A DNA stretch of 45,087 nucleotides, from contig JAUNGR010000005.1 in assembly GCA_030524485.1 (NCBI GenBank), forward strand, positions 1 to 45,087. Direction: 5' to 3'. The DNA is from a bacterium (GTDB lineage Bacteria; Bacillota; Clostridia; Lachnospirales; Lachnospiraceae). A model generated the notes under the pieces. It was given only the letters and a program-made list of their open reading frames with translations. It searched no databases and was not told where the DNA came from. Position numbers and translations under genes: made by a program. Shown here in pieces: positions 7,415 to 14,516 of this stretch; the stretch's first letter is position 1; each line of letters starts with the position of its first letter.

Positions 7415-8329
7415 TTATCCCTTCACAGCTCCGGAAAACATCCCTCGAATCAGCTGTTTTTGTCCAACAATGAAAATCGAGATGGACGGGATAATAATCA
7501 TCACAACACCGGCTATCATCAATGTGATGGACTGCGAATCCACACTATCCAACATTCCGATTCCGATTTGCACGGTACGCAGCTCATTGGAACCCGTTAC
7601 CAAGAGCGGCCACATATACATATTCCAAGCATTGATAAAGGTATAAACTGCCATTGCGCCGATTGCCGATTTGGTCAAGGGCAACAAAATTTTAAAGATA
7701 AAACGCAGGTTGGAACAACCGTCTATCTTTGCCGATTCATACAGAGAAATCGGAAAGGACATATAAAACTGTCGGAAAAGGAAAATTCCCATTGCACTGG
7801 TAAGATAGGGAACAATCAATACATGGTAGGAATCCAGCCATCCCAGTTTGCTCACAGTCAAATAATTCGAAATGATGGTGGCCTCCCCTGGAATCATCAT
7901 CGTCGCCATCACCAACATAAACAGGAAATTTTTTCCCTTGAAATCCAAGAAAGAGAAGGCAAAGGCTGCCAACGAACAGGAAATAATCTGTCCGATGGTG
8001 ATACATCCGGCCGTCACAAAGGAATTTAACACAAATCTCAGCAACGGAACCTTCACCAGTGCCTGTGCAAAGTTCTCCAAAGTCGGATTCTTCGGAAGAA
8101 GATTCATTTCTGTTGTGAACAGTTCGCTGGAAGGCATGAAAGCGACGCTGATTGCATACAACAAAGGCAACAAAATAAAGACTGCCATAACTACATTCAA
8201 AGCCATTAAAATGCCTTTCTCCATGCGGCGTTTTGCCAATGCCCTCGCATTTGCCTCCTGCTGCAGCCGAAGAATTTCTTCTTTGTTTTTTTCCATCAAT
8301 GAATTCTTAATCACGACACTCTGGTTCAT
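7415..8329 (-). CDS. ugpE: ABC transporter permease, UgpE-like
   Basis: A 304-residue inner-membrane permease with about six membrane segments and the cytoplasmic EAA loop YESAKIDGCSNLRFIFKILLPL-type sequence, which contacts the ATPase. The N-terminal 40 residues are charged and cytosolic. It pairs with the UgpA-like permease to form the heterodimeric channel. The start overlaps the upstream stop as ATGA, implying translational coupling. GGGGG lies ten bases before the ATG. Confidence 0.88.
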   Translation of the reverse strand: MNQSVVIKNSLMEKNKEEILRLQQEANARALAKRRMEKGILMALNVVMAVFILLPLLYAISVAFMPSSELFTTEMNLLPKNPTLENFAQALVKVPLLRFVLNSFVTAGCITIGQIISCSLAAFAFSFLDFKGKNFLFMLVMATMMIPGEATIISNYLTVSKLGWLDSYHVLIVPYLTSAMGIFLFRQFYMSFPISLYESAKIDGCSNLRFIFKILLPLTKSAIGAMAVYTFINAWNMYMWPLLVTGSNELRTVQIGIGMLDSVDSQSITLMIAGVVMIIIPSISIFIVGQKQLIRGMFSGAVKG

Positions 8330-9204
8330 GAATAGCTGACCCCCTTTTTCTCTATCTGAAACATAAGCAATGTCAACAACATAATCATAGCAAAGAGCAA
8401 GACCGACTGTGCCGCAGCACTTCCGAAACGGTAATTAAAGAAGGCATCTCGATAAATCGAGTAAACTATCAGGTTGGTGGACTCTCCCGGTCCTCCCTGC
8501 GTCAACACCTTCACCTGCCCAAAGGCTTGAAAGGCCTGAATGATGTTGACCACCAAAGTGTAAAACATAATCGGACTTAGCCCCGGAAGCGTCAGGTTCC
8601 AGAACTTTTGAAGCCCATTTGCTCCATCTACAGAAGCTCTCTCATAGATACTCTCATCAATGTTGCTTAGTCCAGCACTAAAATACAAGAAATTGATTCC
8701 ACTGTTCAGCCAAGCCGTCAACAACGCCACACAGACCAGTGCATAGCGGGGGTCGGAAATCCAGTTGATCTCCAGTCCCAACACCTTATTGACAATGCCG
8801 ATGGATGGATGCAGCATAATTTTAAAAATCATCGCCGCCGAACTGGAAGCAATCGCCATGGGAAGTGCATAGGAAGTACTGAAAAAGCGAATGCCTGGAA
8901 AGGTCTTGTTGCAAAGAATGGCAGCAAGCAAACCTAACAGCATACTCCCCGCTACCACAATCAGCACAAAGAGCAAAGTCACCAAGATACTGTTATAAAA
9001 AGATTCCGAGGTAAGAAAGTCTCTGTAATTTCCCAAGCCATAAAATAACTTTGCCTCCCCCATCTTATTGGTCTTATATAAACTTAAGTAAATCGTCTTA
9101 ATAAATGGATAAAACAAAAATACTGCAAACACTGCCATCGCTGGAACAATGTAGGCATAAGGATTTGTCTTTTTCCAAAAATGATACCATCCTGCATTCT
9201 TCAT
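8326..9204 (-). CDS. ugpA: ABC transporter permease, UgpA-like
   Basis: A 292-residue permease with about six membrane segments and an EAA loop (IYERASVDGANGLQKFWNLTLPGLSP region). An N-terminal FLFYPFIKTIYLSLYKT segment is typical of the MalF/UgpA group. AAAGGAAA precedes the ATG. It sits 26 bases after the ATPase gene and overlaps the next permease by four bases, so ATPase, both permeases and the binding protein should be made in step. Confidence 0.88.
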   Translation of the reverse strand: MKNAGWYHFWKKTNPYAYIVPAMAVFAVFLFYPFIKTIYLSLYKTNKMGEAKLFYGLGNYRDFLTSESFYNSILVTLLFVLIVVAGSMLLGLLAAILCNKTFPGIRFFSTSYALPMAIASSSAAMIFKIMLHPSIGIVNKVLGLEINWISDPRYALVCVALLTAWLNSGINFLYFSAGLSNIDESIYERASVDGANGLQKFWNLTLPGLSPIMFYTLVVNIIQAFQAFGQVKVLTQGGPGESTNLIVYSIYRDAFFNYRFGSAAAQSVLLFAMIMLLTLLMFQIEKKGVSYS

Positions 9205-9230
9205 TTTCCTTTCACTGCCTCCTTCTTATC

Positions 9231-10340
9231 CTAGTCATACCAAATAGCTTCCTCGGTCTCCCCGTCAAACAGATGAATCCGGCTCATATCCAGATAGAGC
9301 CGCACTGGCTCTCCTGCCTGTATCTTACAGTCCGACGGCATCTTAGCGGAAATCTGTACATCCTCAATATTTCCATGCAGCAAGACTTCTGCCCCCAGAA
9401 GCTCTCTTACCTGCACACTTAGGATGATGTAGCTGTCTCCTCTTCCTTTTTCGTCCTGCTCATGCAAGTCTTCCGGTCGAATCCCCAGCACCAGCTTTTT
9501 TCCTAGGTAGCCTTTTTCTATCAGTCTTCTTCCCTCATGTACTCCTAATTTTACCTGCTGCCCATAAAAGGCCAGATAAACTCCTCCTTTTCTTTGTTCT
9601 ACCTCTGCTTCTATAAAATTCATGGCAGGGGAACCTATAAATCCAGCAACAAATTTGTTGATTGGTTTTTGGTATAACTGTGCCGGAGCATCTATCTGCT
9701 GAATTTTTCCCTCTTTCATCACAACAATGCGACTGCCCAAGGTCATTGCCTCCACTTGGTCGTGCGTCACATAAATAATGGTTGCGTGCAGACGTTCGTG
9801 AATCTTTGCCAGTTCCACTCGCATTTGCGTGCGCAACTTGGCATCCAGATTCGAGAGAGGCTCATCCATCAAATAGGCTTTTGGCTGCCGCACAATCACA
9901 CTCCCAATCGCCACCCTCTGCTTCTGTCCACCGGACAGAGCTGCCGGTTTTCGCTCTAAAAGATGTTCGATTTCCAGAATCTTTGCCGCTTCCTTCACTC
10001 TGCGTTCAATCTCTTTTTTGTCTATTTTTCTCACTTTCAAACTAAATGCCATGTTATCATACACTGTCATATGCGGATACAGTGCATAATTTTGAAACAC
10101 CATAGACAAGTCTCTGTTTTTGGGTTCCACAAAGTTTGCGAGCTGATTGTCTATCCACAATTCACCGGAGGAAATGTCCTCCAAGCCTGCAATCATACGC
10201 AGCGTGGTTGATTTTCCACATCCAGAAGGACCTACAAAAATAATAAATTCTCCCTCTTTCACATCCAAATTGAAATCTTTCACCGCATGAAAGCCATTTG
10301 GATAAGATTTGCAGATATTTCTCAATGATAAGCTTGCCAT
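9231..10340 (-). CDS. ugpC: ABC transporter ATPase of the UgpC/MsmX type
   Basis: A 369-residue ATPase. The Walker A GPSGCGKST is at 37-45, Q-loop Gln83, signature LSGGQ 135-139, Walker B AYLMDEP 155-161 and switch His193. A C-terminal OB/TOBE-like regulatory domain runs from about residue 235 to 369, the usual size for UgpC/MsmX/MalK proteins. The residues after the signature read AIGSVIVR where most relatives have ALGRAIVR. It is the first gene of the ugp-like operon. As the only such ATPase here, it may also energise the second sugar transporter at 15903-19027, which lacks one; that is inference. Confidence 0.9.
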   Translation of the reverse strand: MASLSLRNICKSYPNGFHAVKDFNLDVKEGEFIIFVGPSGCGKSTTLRMIAGLEDISSGELWIDNQLANFVEPKNRDLSMVFQNYALYPHMTVYDNMAFSLKVRKIDKKEIERRVKEAAKILEIEHLLERKPAALSGGQKQRVAIGSVIVRQPKAYLMDEPLSNLDAKLRTQMRVELAKIHERLHATIIYVTHDQVEAMTLGSRIVVMKEGKIQQIDAPAQLYQKPINKFVAGFIGSPAMNFIEAEVEQRKGGVYLAFYGQQVKLGVHEGRRLIEKGYLGKKLVLGIRPEDLHEQDEKGRGDSYIILSVQVRELLGAEVLLHGNIEDVQISAKMPSDCKIQAGEPVRLYLDMSRIHLFDGETEEAIWYD

Positions 10341-10434
10341 AGCGATACTTCCTTTCTTGCTCTTATCCCTTTCCTTTGACAGACCTTATTCTAGCGAATT
10401 TCCCCTTTTGCTTCTACCAAGTTTCAGATAAATA

Positions 10435-10464
10435 TTTGTAAAGTCTCCGTATGAAAAAAGTCAA
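10435..10464 (-). promoter_or_regulatory. Candidate promoter of the ugp-like operon
   Basis: TTGACT (10464-10459), an 18-base spacer and TACAAA (10440-10435) on the minus strand. It lies about 95 bases before the ugpC start in a 230-base gap that otherwise holds only the terminator at 10517-10564. The -10 match is modest. I see no convincing operator. Confidence 0.4.
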
Positions 10465-10516
10465 TCTCCCGATTCTATGACAGAAAAAGACTTTTGCTCT
10501 TTCTTTCCTATAAGAC

Positions 10517-10564
10517 AAAAACCCCCATGAAACGATGCATCTGCATCCTTCCACGAAGGTTTTT
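10517..10564 (-). terminator. Long-stem terminator after the aromatic acid exporter gene
   Basis: A 48-base hairpin: 23-base arms with a two-base apex, flanked by A5 and T5. In minus-strand RNA the arms pair throughout with several G-U pairs and one mismatch. In plus-strand RNA the same positions become A-C mismatches. It starts six bases after the stop at 10571, so it serves the minus-strand gene. Confidence 0.85.
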
Positions 10565-10570
10565 GACTCA

Positions 10571-11563
10571 CTATAAGCCCTTATCTTTTTTCCAATATCG
10601 CTCCAATTGATGTTTGCTCAACTCGTCCACAAATCTCTTTTTGTAGAACAAAAATTCCTCAATGTCCATCAAAATATGGTAGAGCATCGCACGGCTCTCA
10701 AACTCCTCACGACTCACCGGCAGCGGCTCCTTTTTCATATCCTGAAAGATTGCTTCCAATTTTTGTATCTGCTTGGTCGGCACATTGACCTCTATCACAT
10801 AATCGGTCAAATAGAGAATGTACTCCGCAATGACCCTTGCCTGCACGGGCATGGTTCGGATTTTTTTCATCTCATAATGCAGATTGTGCAGCACGCCAAG
10901 CTGCTGAGAGCGCATCTCAAAATACTCAATGTAATATTGCGGATGGGACTGAAAGGTATTATTCTGATAGTCCCAAGCCATGCTGACAAATTCTCTCAGC
11001 TGTTGTTCCAACTCCTTGATATCCGCCCACACGTCTCTCTGCATATTTTTATTGGACAAATAGGCTGCCATCTCCCCCAAAATCATCTGCAGACGCTGCT
11101 CGGTAAAGCGCATATTTTGAATAATTTTCTTTTTCTGCCCCTCATTTCCATTAAATAAATTTAAGACAATCGCAATGGAAATGCCAATCACTAAAAGCAG
11201 CAACTCATTAATCACAAAATGATGGCTGAAGTCCTTTGCTGTGAGAAAATGTGTGCCAATCACCGCATTAACAGAGATGGTGCTTTTCCATCCCAATAGT
11301 TCACAAATCAGCACAATCAAAAAGATATACACTCCGTATGCCACCCATGCACTGTTAAAGTGTAAAAATAGAATCCATCCCAAAGCAACCGTCAGCACAA
11401 AGGTTACTATCCTTGCAAGCGACAACTTTAGAGTCTCCCACTTCGTTGTCAGAATGGTCAAAAGTGCAATGCTGCCCGCTGCCGTCGCTCCGTCCAAATG
11501 TAGAGCATCTGCCACATAAATTGCCAAACAGCTTCCCACCGCAATCTTCCCTGCCTGCAGCAA
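10571..11563 (-). CDS. Aromatic acid exporter-family membrane protein (start uncertain)
   Basis: About 330 residues. The N-terminal third has four or five hydrophobic segments beginning KIAVGSCLAIYVADAL, with TILTTKWETLKLSLARIV after the second. A long soluble helical C-terminal half follows. This is the layout of the ArAE_1/DUF939 family of putative aromatic acid exporters. The given start is a TTG without a clear ribosome site. A strong GAGGAGGGAAGGA lies 40 bases upstream with an ATG (11601) out of frame by one base, and the intervening frame would extend the family-like N-terminus (KHKLNQK). See the finding on a possible indel. A clear terminator follows the stop. The substrate is unknown. 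Confidence 0.7.
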   Translation of the reverse strand: MLQAGKIAVGSCLAIYVADALHLDGATAAGSIALLTILTTKWETLKLSLARIVTFVLTVALGWILFLHFNSAWVAYGVYIFLIVLICELLGWKSTISVNAVIGTHFLTAKDFSHHFVINELLLLVIGISIAIVLNLFNGNEGQKKKIIQNMRFTEQRLQMILGEMAAYLSNKNMQRDVWADIKELEQQLREFVSMAWDYQNNTFQSHPQYYIEYFEMRSQQLGVLHNLHYEMKKIRTMPVQARVIAEYILYLTDYVIEVNVPTKQIQKLEAIFQDMKKEPLPVSREEFESRAMLYHILMDIEEFLFYKKRFVDELSKHQLERYWKKDKGL

Positions 11564-11653
11564 AAGTTTTTGATTTAATTTGTGTTTTTTGATTACCCCA
11601 TTCCTTCCCTCCTCACAAATCTCTCGAAAAACACGTCAAACTTCCAAACTTCC

Positions 11654-12181
11654 CTATAGCTGCTTATGAATCCACTCTCTCAGCGCTGCTCCTGCCTCTT
11701 TTACATAGGTTCCATGAATCGGCAGTCCCTCTCTTATCTCGGCTCCCACCACCAGCTCTTTTAAATCTTTTTCACTGTTTCCCATTCCACTGCCCTCATT
11801 GGTGCAGAACGGAAGCAACCTCTTTCCCTCCCACACATGATTTTCCAAAAAAGTCCACACTGGCATGGGCATGGTTCCACACCAGTTTGGATACCCCAAA
11901 CAGACCACATCATAGGCGGAAATGTCCACGTCCTCCGCCAATTGTGGCCTTGCATTGTCCTTCTTTTCCTGCACCGCCACATTGACGCAGGCACGGTACT
12001 CCTGCGGATATTCCTGCTGCCTACGAATCTCAAACACATCGGCTCCTCCCAAAGCCTCCGCTAGCAGCTCAGCCGCCACCGCTGTGTTCCCCTTCTCCAA
12101 CTGCACCATCTTTCCCTGCGAGTAATTTTCTCCCTTGTGTGAAAAGAACGCTACCAAAATTTTTCTGTCTTCCTTCTCCAT
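11654..12181 (-). CDS. Flavodoxin-like protein
   Basis: A 175-residue protein with the flavodoxin fold: KILVAFFSHKGENYSQG at the N-terminus as the FMN phosphate-binding loop region, VCLGYPNWCGTMPMPVWTFLE in the middle for the isoalloxazine loop, and CTNEGSGMGNS after. It belongs to the group of stand-alone flavodoxins (Flavodoxin_4-like) that reduce partners or quinones in the cytosol. The open frame reaches 12259, but AAGGAGG is seven bases before the ATG at 12181. The exporter follows after about 90 bases containing a duplicated GAAGTTTG and no strong terminator, so the two may be co-transcribed. Confidence 0.82.
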   Translation of the reverse strand: MEKEDRKILVAFFSHKGENYSQGKMVQLEKGNTAVAAELLAEALGGADVFEIRRQQEYPQEYRACVNVAVQEKKDNARPQLAEDVDISAYDVVCLGYPNWCGTMPMPVWTFLENHVWEGKRLLPFCTNEGSGMGNSEKDLKELVVGAEIREGLPIHGTYVKEAGAALREWIHKQL

Positions 12182-12234
12182 TCCGTTTCCTCCTTCTTTC
12201 ATAAGATTTGCTCCATCTTCCCCTCCACCACAAA

Positions 12235-12264
12235 GAGCCATGCCCGCTTCCGCAGACATGGCTC
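12235..12264 (-). terminator. Stable GNRA-capped hairpin between amidohydrolase and flavodoxin genes
   Basis: Minus-strand RNA folds into a 13-base stem (GAGCCATG/CATGGCTC plus inner pairs with G-U) closed by a GGAA tetraloop, followed by only UUUG. It may be a weak terminator for the sugar operon or part of the flavodoxin 5' leader. A TATAAT lies upstream of it on the same strand (12292-12287). Confidence 0.5.
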
Positions 12265-12286
12265 AAAAATGCCTTTGGTATTTTTT

Positions 12287-12292
12287 ATTATA
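12287..12292 (-). promoter_or_regulatory. Candidate -10 element for the flavodoxin gene
   Basis: A perfect TATAAT on the minus strand (12292-12287) about 105 bases before the flavodoxin start. The -35 at a 17-base spacing is poor (TGGTTT). If used, the GGAA-capped hairpin lies in the leader. Confidence 0.35.
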
Positions 12293-12323
12293 TACCACTT
12301 ATGGCATAGAAACCAGTTAACAT

Positions 12324-13415
12324 TTATAAAATTTTTCTCAATTCTTCTATGGTTCTCTCAAATTCTGGAATTACCTGTGGGCAATCGCCTTTTTTCTTAA
12401 TTTTTTCAAGCAATTCCTCCGCCATTTTTTCCACCGCTGGCAGATTCACCTTCTTTGGCTCCTCAGGAAGCCAACGGAAGAAATTTTCACTCTCTATCTC
12501 AGCCACTACGGCCTCTGTGAGATGTAGTCCATTCAAATCCGCTCCGTCAAAGTGGCAGCTCTCCTGCCGAAGGAACGCTCGCATCTCCTCGATTTTCTTT
12601 TGATTTGCAGCAAGCTGTTTTCCCCAGTCTCCGTCGCTCTGGCTTCCAAAATTATCGGTTCCGAACAGTATCCTATCATGGTAATCCATAAAAAATGCCC
12701 GAGCCTCATCCTGACAAACCGAAAAGTTATAATACATCTCGCTCCCTGGTGTAATGTCAATCTGGACATTCGGATAAGCTTCCATGAAGCGGCGCAAACG
12801 CTTTAAGTTGTCTGACAGGAAGTAAAAATGCGGTATCGTCAGATTTAAATGGGGGAATTTTTGCAAAATCTTATCCGTTTCCTCGTAGAAGGAAGCATAA
12901 CTGGGCACACTCTCATCGTAGAACCAGCCCGCATCGTACATCACCTTCGGAATCTTATCCTTCAGCCAAAATTCCTTGGGGTCTCCCACATGAAACATAA
13001 GCGGTGTCTGCTCTTTCTGAAGATAGTCCCACATTTCATCAAAATTTTCATGGTAGTAGGGAAGACTCCATTCTTTTTTATACAGGGGCTTATTTAAAAA
13101 CTTGATTCCGTCACAGCCCATCTCTAAGAGTTTTTGCACCTCTTCTTTGTAGGGATAGGCTTCTGTTTGATTTTGGGGTTCGGGAAAGACCAAACCACCA
13201 AAGACATAAAGATCCTTGGGACTCTTCGCCTTTGCCAAAAGGGAGAGCGGATTTCTCAGATAGCGGCTGCTATAAAAGAAAATGATGTTATGAATGCAGA
13301 CTGCACGAAGTCCTGCCTTCTCCTTATAATCCAGCAATTCCTCCATATGTTTGTAGCGAGTCAATTCTCCCGTTCTTGTGATGTGATAGTGTGCATCCAC
13401 CAATTGTCCTGCCAT
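12324..13415 (-). CDS. Amidohydrolase-family (Amidohydrolase_2-like) protein
   Basis: A 363-residue TIM-barrel metal hydrolase. The N-terminal metal motif HxH is His9-Tyr-His11 (VDAHYHI). Other expected ligands are the His in LMFHVGDP, the His in LTIPHFYF and the Asp in RILFGTDNFG, as in the Amidohydrolase_2 family. Such enzymes hydrolyse or decarboxylate small ring or amide substrates, and some act on sugar lactones. The frame stays open to 13589 and overlaps the kinase stop, but that extension crosses a structured repeat (13498-13575). AGGAG lies before the ATG at 13415, which starts directly at the barrel. It closes the sugar operon with GH4 and PfkB, so a carbohydrate-derived lactone is a reasonable guess. 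Confidence 0.72.
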   Translation of the reverse strand: MAGQLVDAHYHITRTGELTRYKHMEELLDYKEKAGLRAVCIHNIIFFYSSRYLRNPLSLLAKAKSPKDLYVFGGLVFPEPQNQTEAYPYKEEVQKLLEMGCDGIKFLNKPLYKKEWSLPYYHENFDEMWDYLQKEQTPLMFHVGDPKEFWLKDKIPKVMYDAGWFYDESVPSYASFYEETDKILQKFPHLNLTIPHFYFLSDNLKRLRRFMEAYPNVQIDITPGSEMYYNFSVCQDEARAFFMDYHDRILFGTDNFGSQSDGDWGKQLAANQKKIEEMRAFLRQESCHFDGADLNGLHLTEAVVAEIESENFFRWLPEEPKKVNLPAVEKMAEELLEKIKKKGDCPQVIPEFERTIEELRKIL

Positions 13416-13497
13416 ACGTTTGCTTCTCCTCTCTTCTGTCTTAGCTTTTCTATCTGCTATACCCTCTAGCAGCTTCCTGTTTTTTGGTAACTCTTTG

Positions 13498-13575
13498 TTA
13501 CTCTGAAAGTCCCGCTGCCAATAAGCAGCACTAAGTTCAGGGATGCCAAGTGCACCCGACAGACTTTCAAAGTGA
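13498..13575. repeat. Dispersed structured repeat, copy A
   Basis: A 78-base element bounded by an imperfect 14-base inverted repeat (13498-13511 with 13562-13575, core GAAAGTC/GACTTTC), with a GCTGC/GCAGC hairpin inside. Its left 17 bases, TTACTCTGAAAGTCCCG, are identical to copy B at 25118-25134. It lies in the gap between the pfkB-like gene and the amidohydrolase gene. Confidence 0.7.
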
Positions 13576-13588
13576 GCTGGTGCATCCA

Positions 13589-14515
13589 TCAGTCGGGTAC
13601 ATAAAGGTTTACTCCTGCCTGCTCCAACAATTCCTCTTCGGTCGGAAAGCTGCTCAGGCAGCCAACTGCCTGCACGCAGTAGCCTCCCGTCACATTTCCC
13701 AGACGAATGCAGTCCTCTGTGCTATATCCGTAATACAAGCCATACATAAATCCAGCGAGAAAGGCATCTCCGGCTCCGGTTGCATCCACGGCTCGAATGC
13801 CCTGCATGGGGGCAAAGCATTTTCTGCCCTCCCGATTTTGATAAAAACAGCCATCCTTTCCCAGCTTGATAATCACCTCATCAAAGTACTCTGCCAACCG
13901 CTCTGCCGCTGCCTCCACGCTGTCTGTTCCGGTAATCTTTTTGGCTTCTTTCTCATTTGGTGTGTAAAAATCGGCCAGTTGCAGATACTCATGGTATTTC
14001 TGCAAGGAGAGGTCCTCCTCCCAGCCCGTATCCATGGTCAGGATGGCTCCCTCCTGCTTTAATTTGGCATAGAGTCTTAGCAGTTCCCGATTGCCCTCCT
14101 CGTAGTACATCTTTACGATTTTGGCTCCCTTGGAATAGGCATAGATTTCCTCTATATCCCCGTCCTTTAGACATATCTCCCCCTGATAGGAGAGAAAGGT
14201 GCGGTCGGCTCTGGTGATGGCTACCGCCGTCACACAGATGGGAATGCCGCTCCCGTGATACAGATTTTTAAAACGAATTTTTTTGTCCTCCAAGATGTCC
14301 TGCATAGATGCCGAAAACATATCCGTCCCTAAAAAGGTGCAAAACTGCACCGGAAGCCCTAGTCTGGCCAAATTCACCATGATGGCTGGGAGACCGCCCC
14401 CCAGCTGCACAGCAAAGGCCTTAGAAAACACTTCCTCCCCCTCGTTTGGGATTCCCGTCAGCCCACTATAGAGCAAATCACAGTTAATCGTTCCCACTCC
14501 GGTCACAAAACTCAT
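13589..14515 (-). CDS. PfkB-family carbohydrate kinase
   Basis: A 308-residue ribokinase-fold sugar kinase. QLGGGLPAIMVNLARLG is the N-terminal signature region, and DATGAGDAFLAGFMYG near the C-terminus carries the catalytic Asp of the GAGD motif. It phosphorylates a sugar with ATP in the cytosol; the substrate is not evident. The frame reaches 14563 inside GH4, but the ATG at 14515 follows the GH4 stop by one base with GGTGG upstream. In the operon it would phosphorylate a monosaccharide released by GH4. Confidence 0.85.
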   Translation of the reverse strand: MSFVTGVGTINCDLLYSGLTGIPNEGEEVFSKAFAVQLGGGLPAIMVNLARLGLPVQFCTFLGTDMFSASMQDILEDKKIRFKNLYHGSGIPICVTAVAITRADRTFLSYQGEICLKDGDIEEIYAYSKGAKIVKMYYEEGNRELLRLYAKLKQEGAILTMDTGWEEDLSLQKYHEYLQLADFYTPNEKEAKKITGTDSVEAAAERLAEYFDEVIIKLGKDGCFYQNREGRKCFAPMQGIRAVDATGAGDAFLAGFMYGLYYGYSTEDCIRLGNVTGGYCVQAVGCLSSFPTEEELLEQAGVNLYVPD

Positions 14516-14516
14516 A

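Noticed and set aside
7118-8029. A 303-codon plus-strand frame opposite ugpE and ugpB
   Set aside because: Cys/His-rich composition and no motif; it is antisense to clear permease and binding-protein genes.
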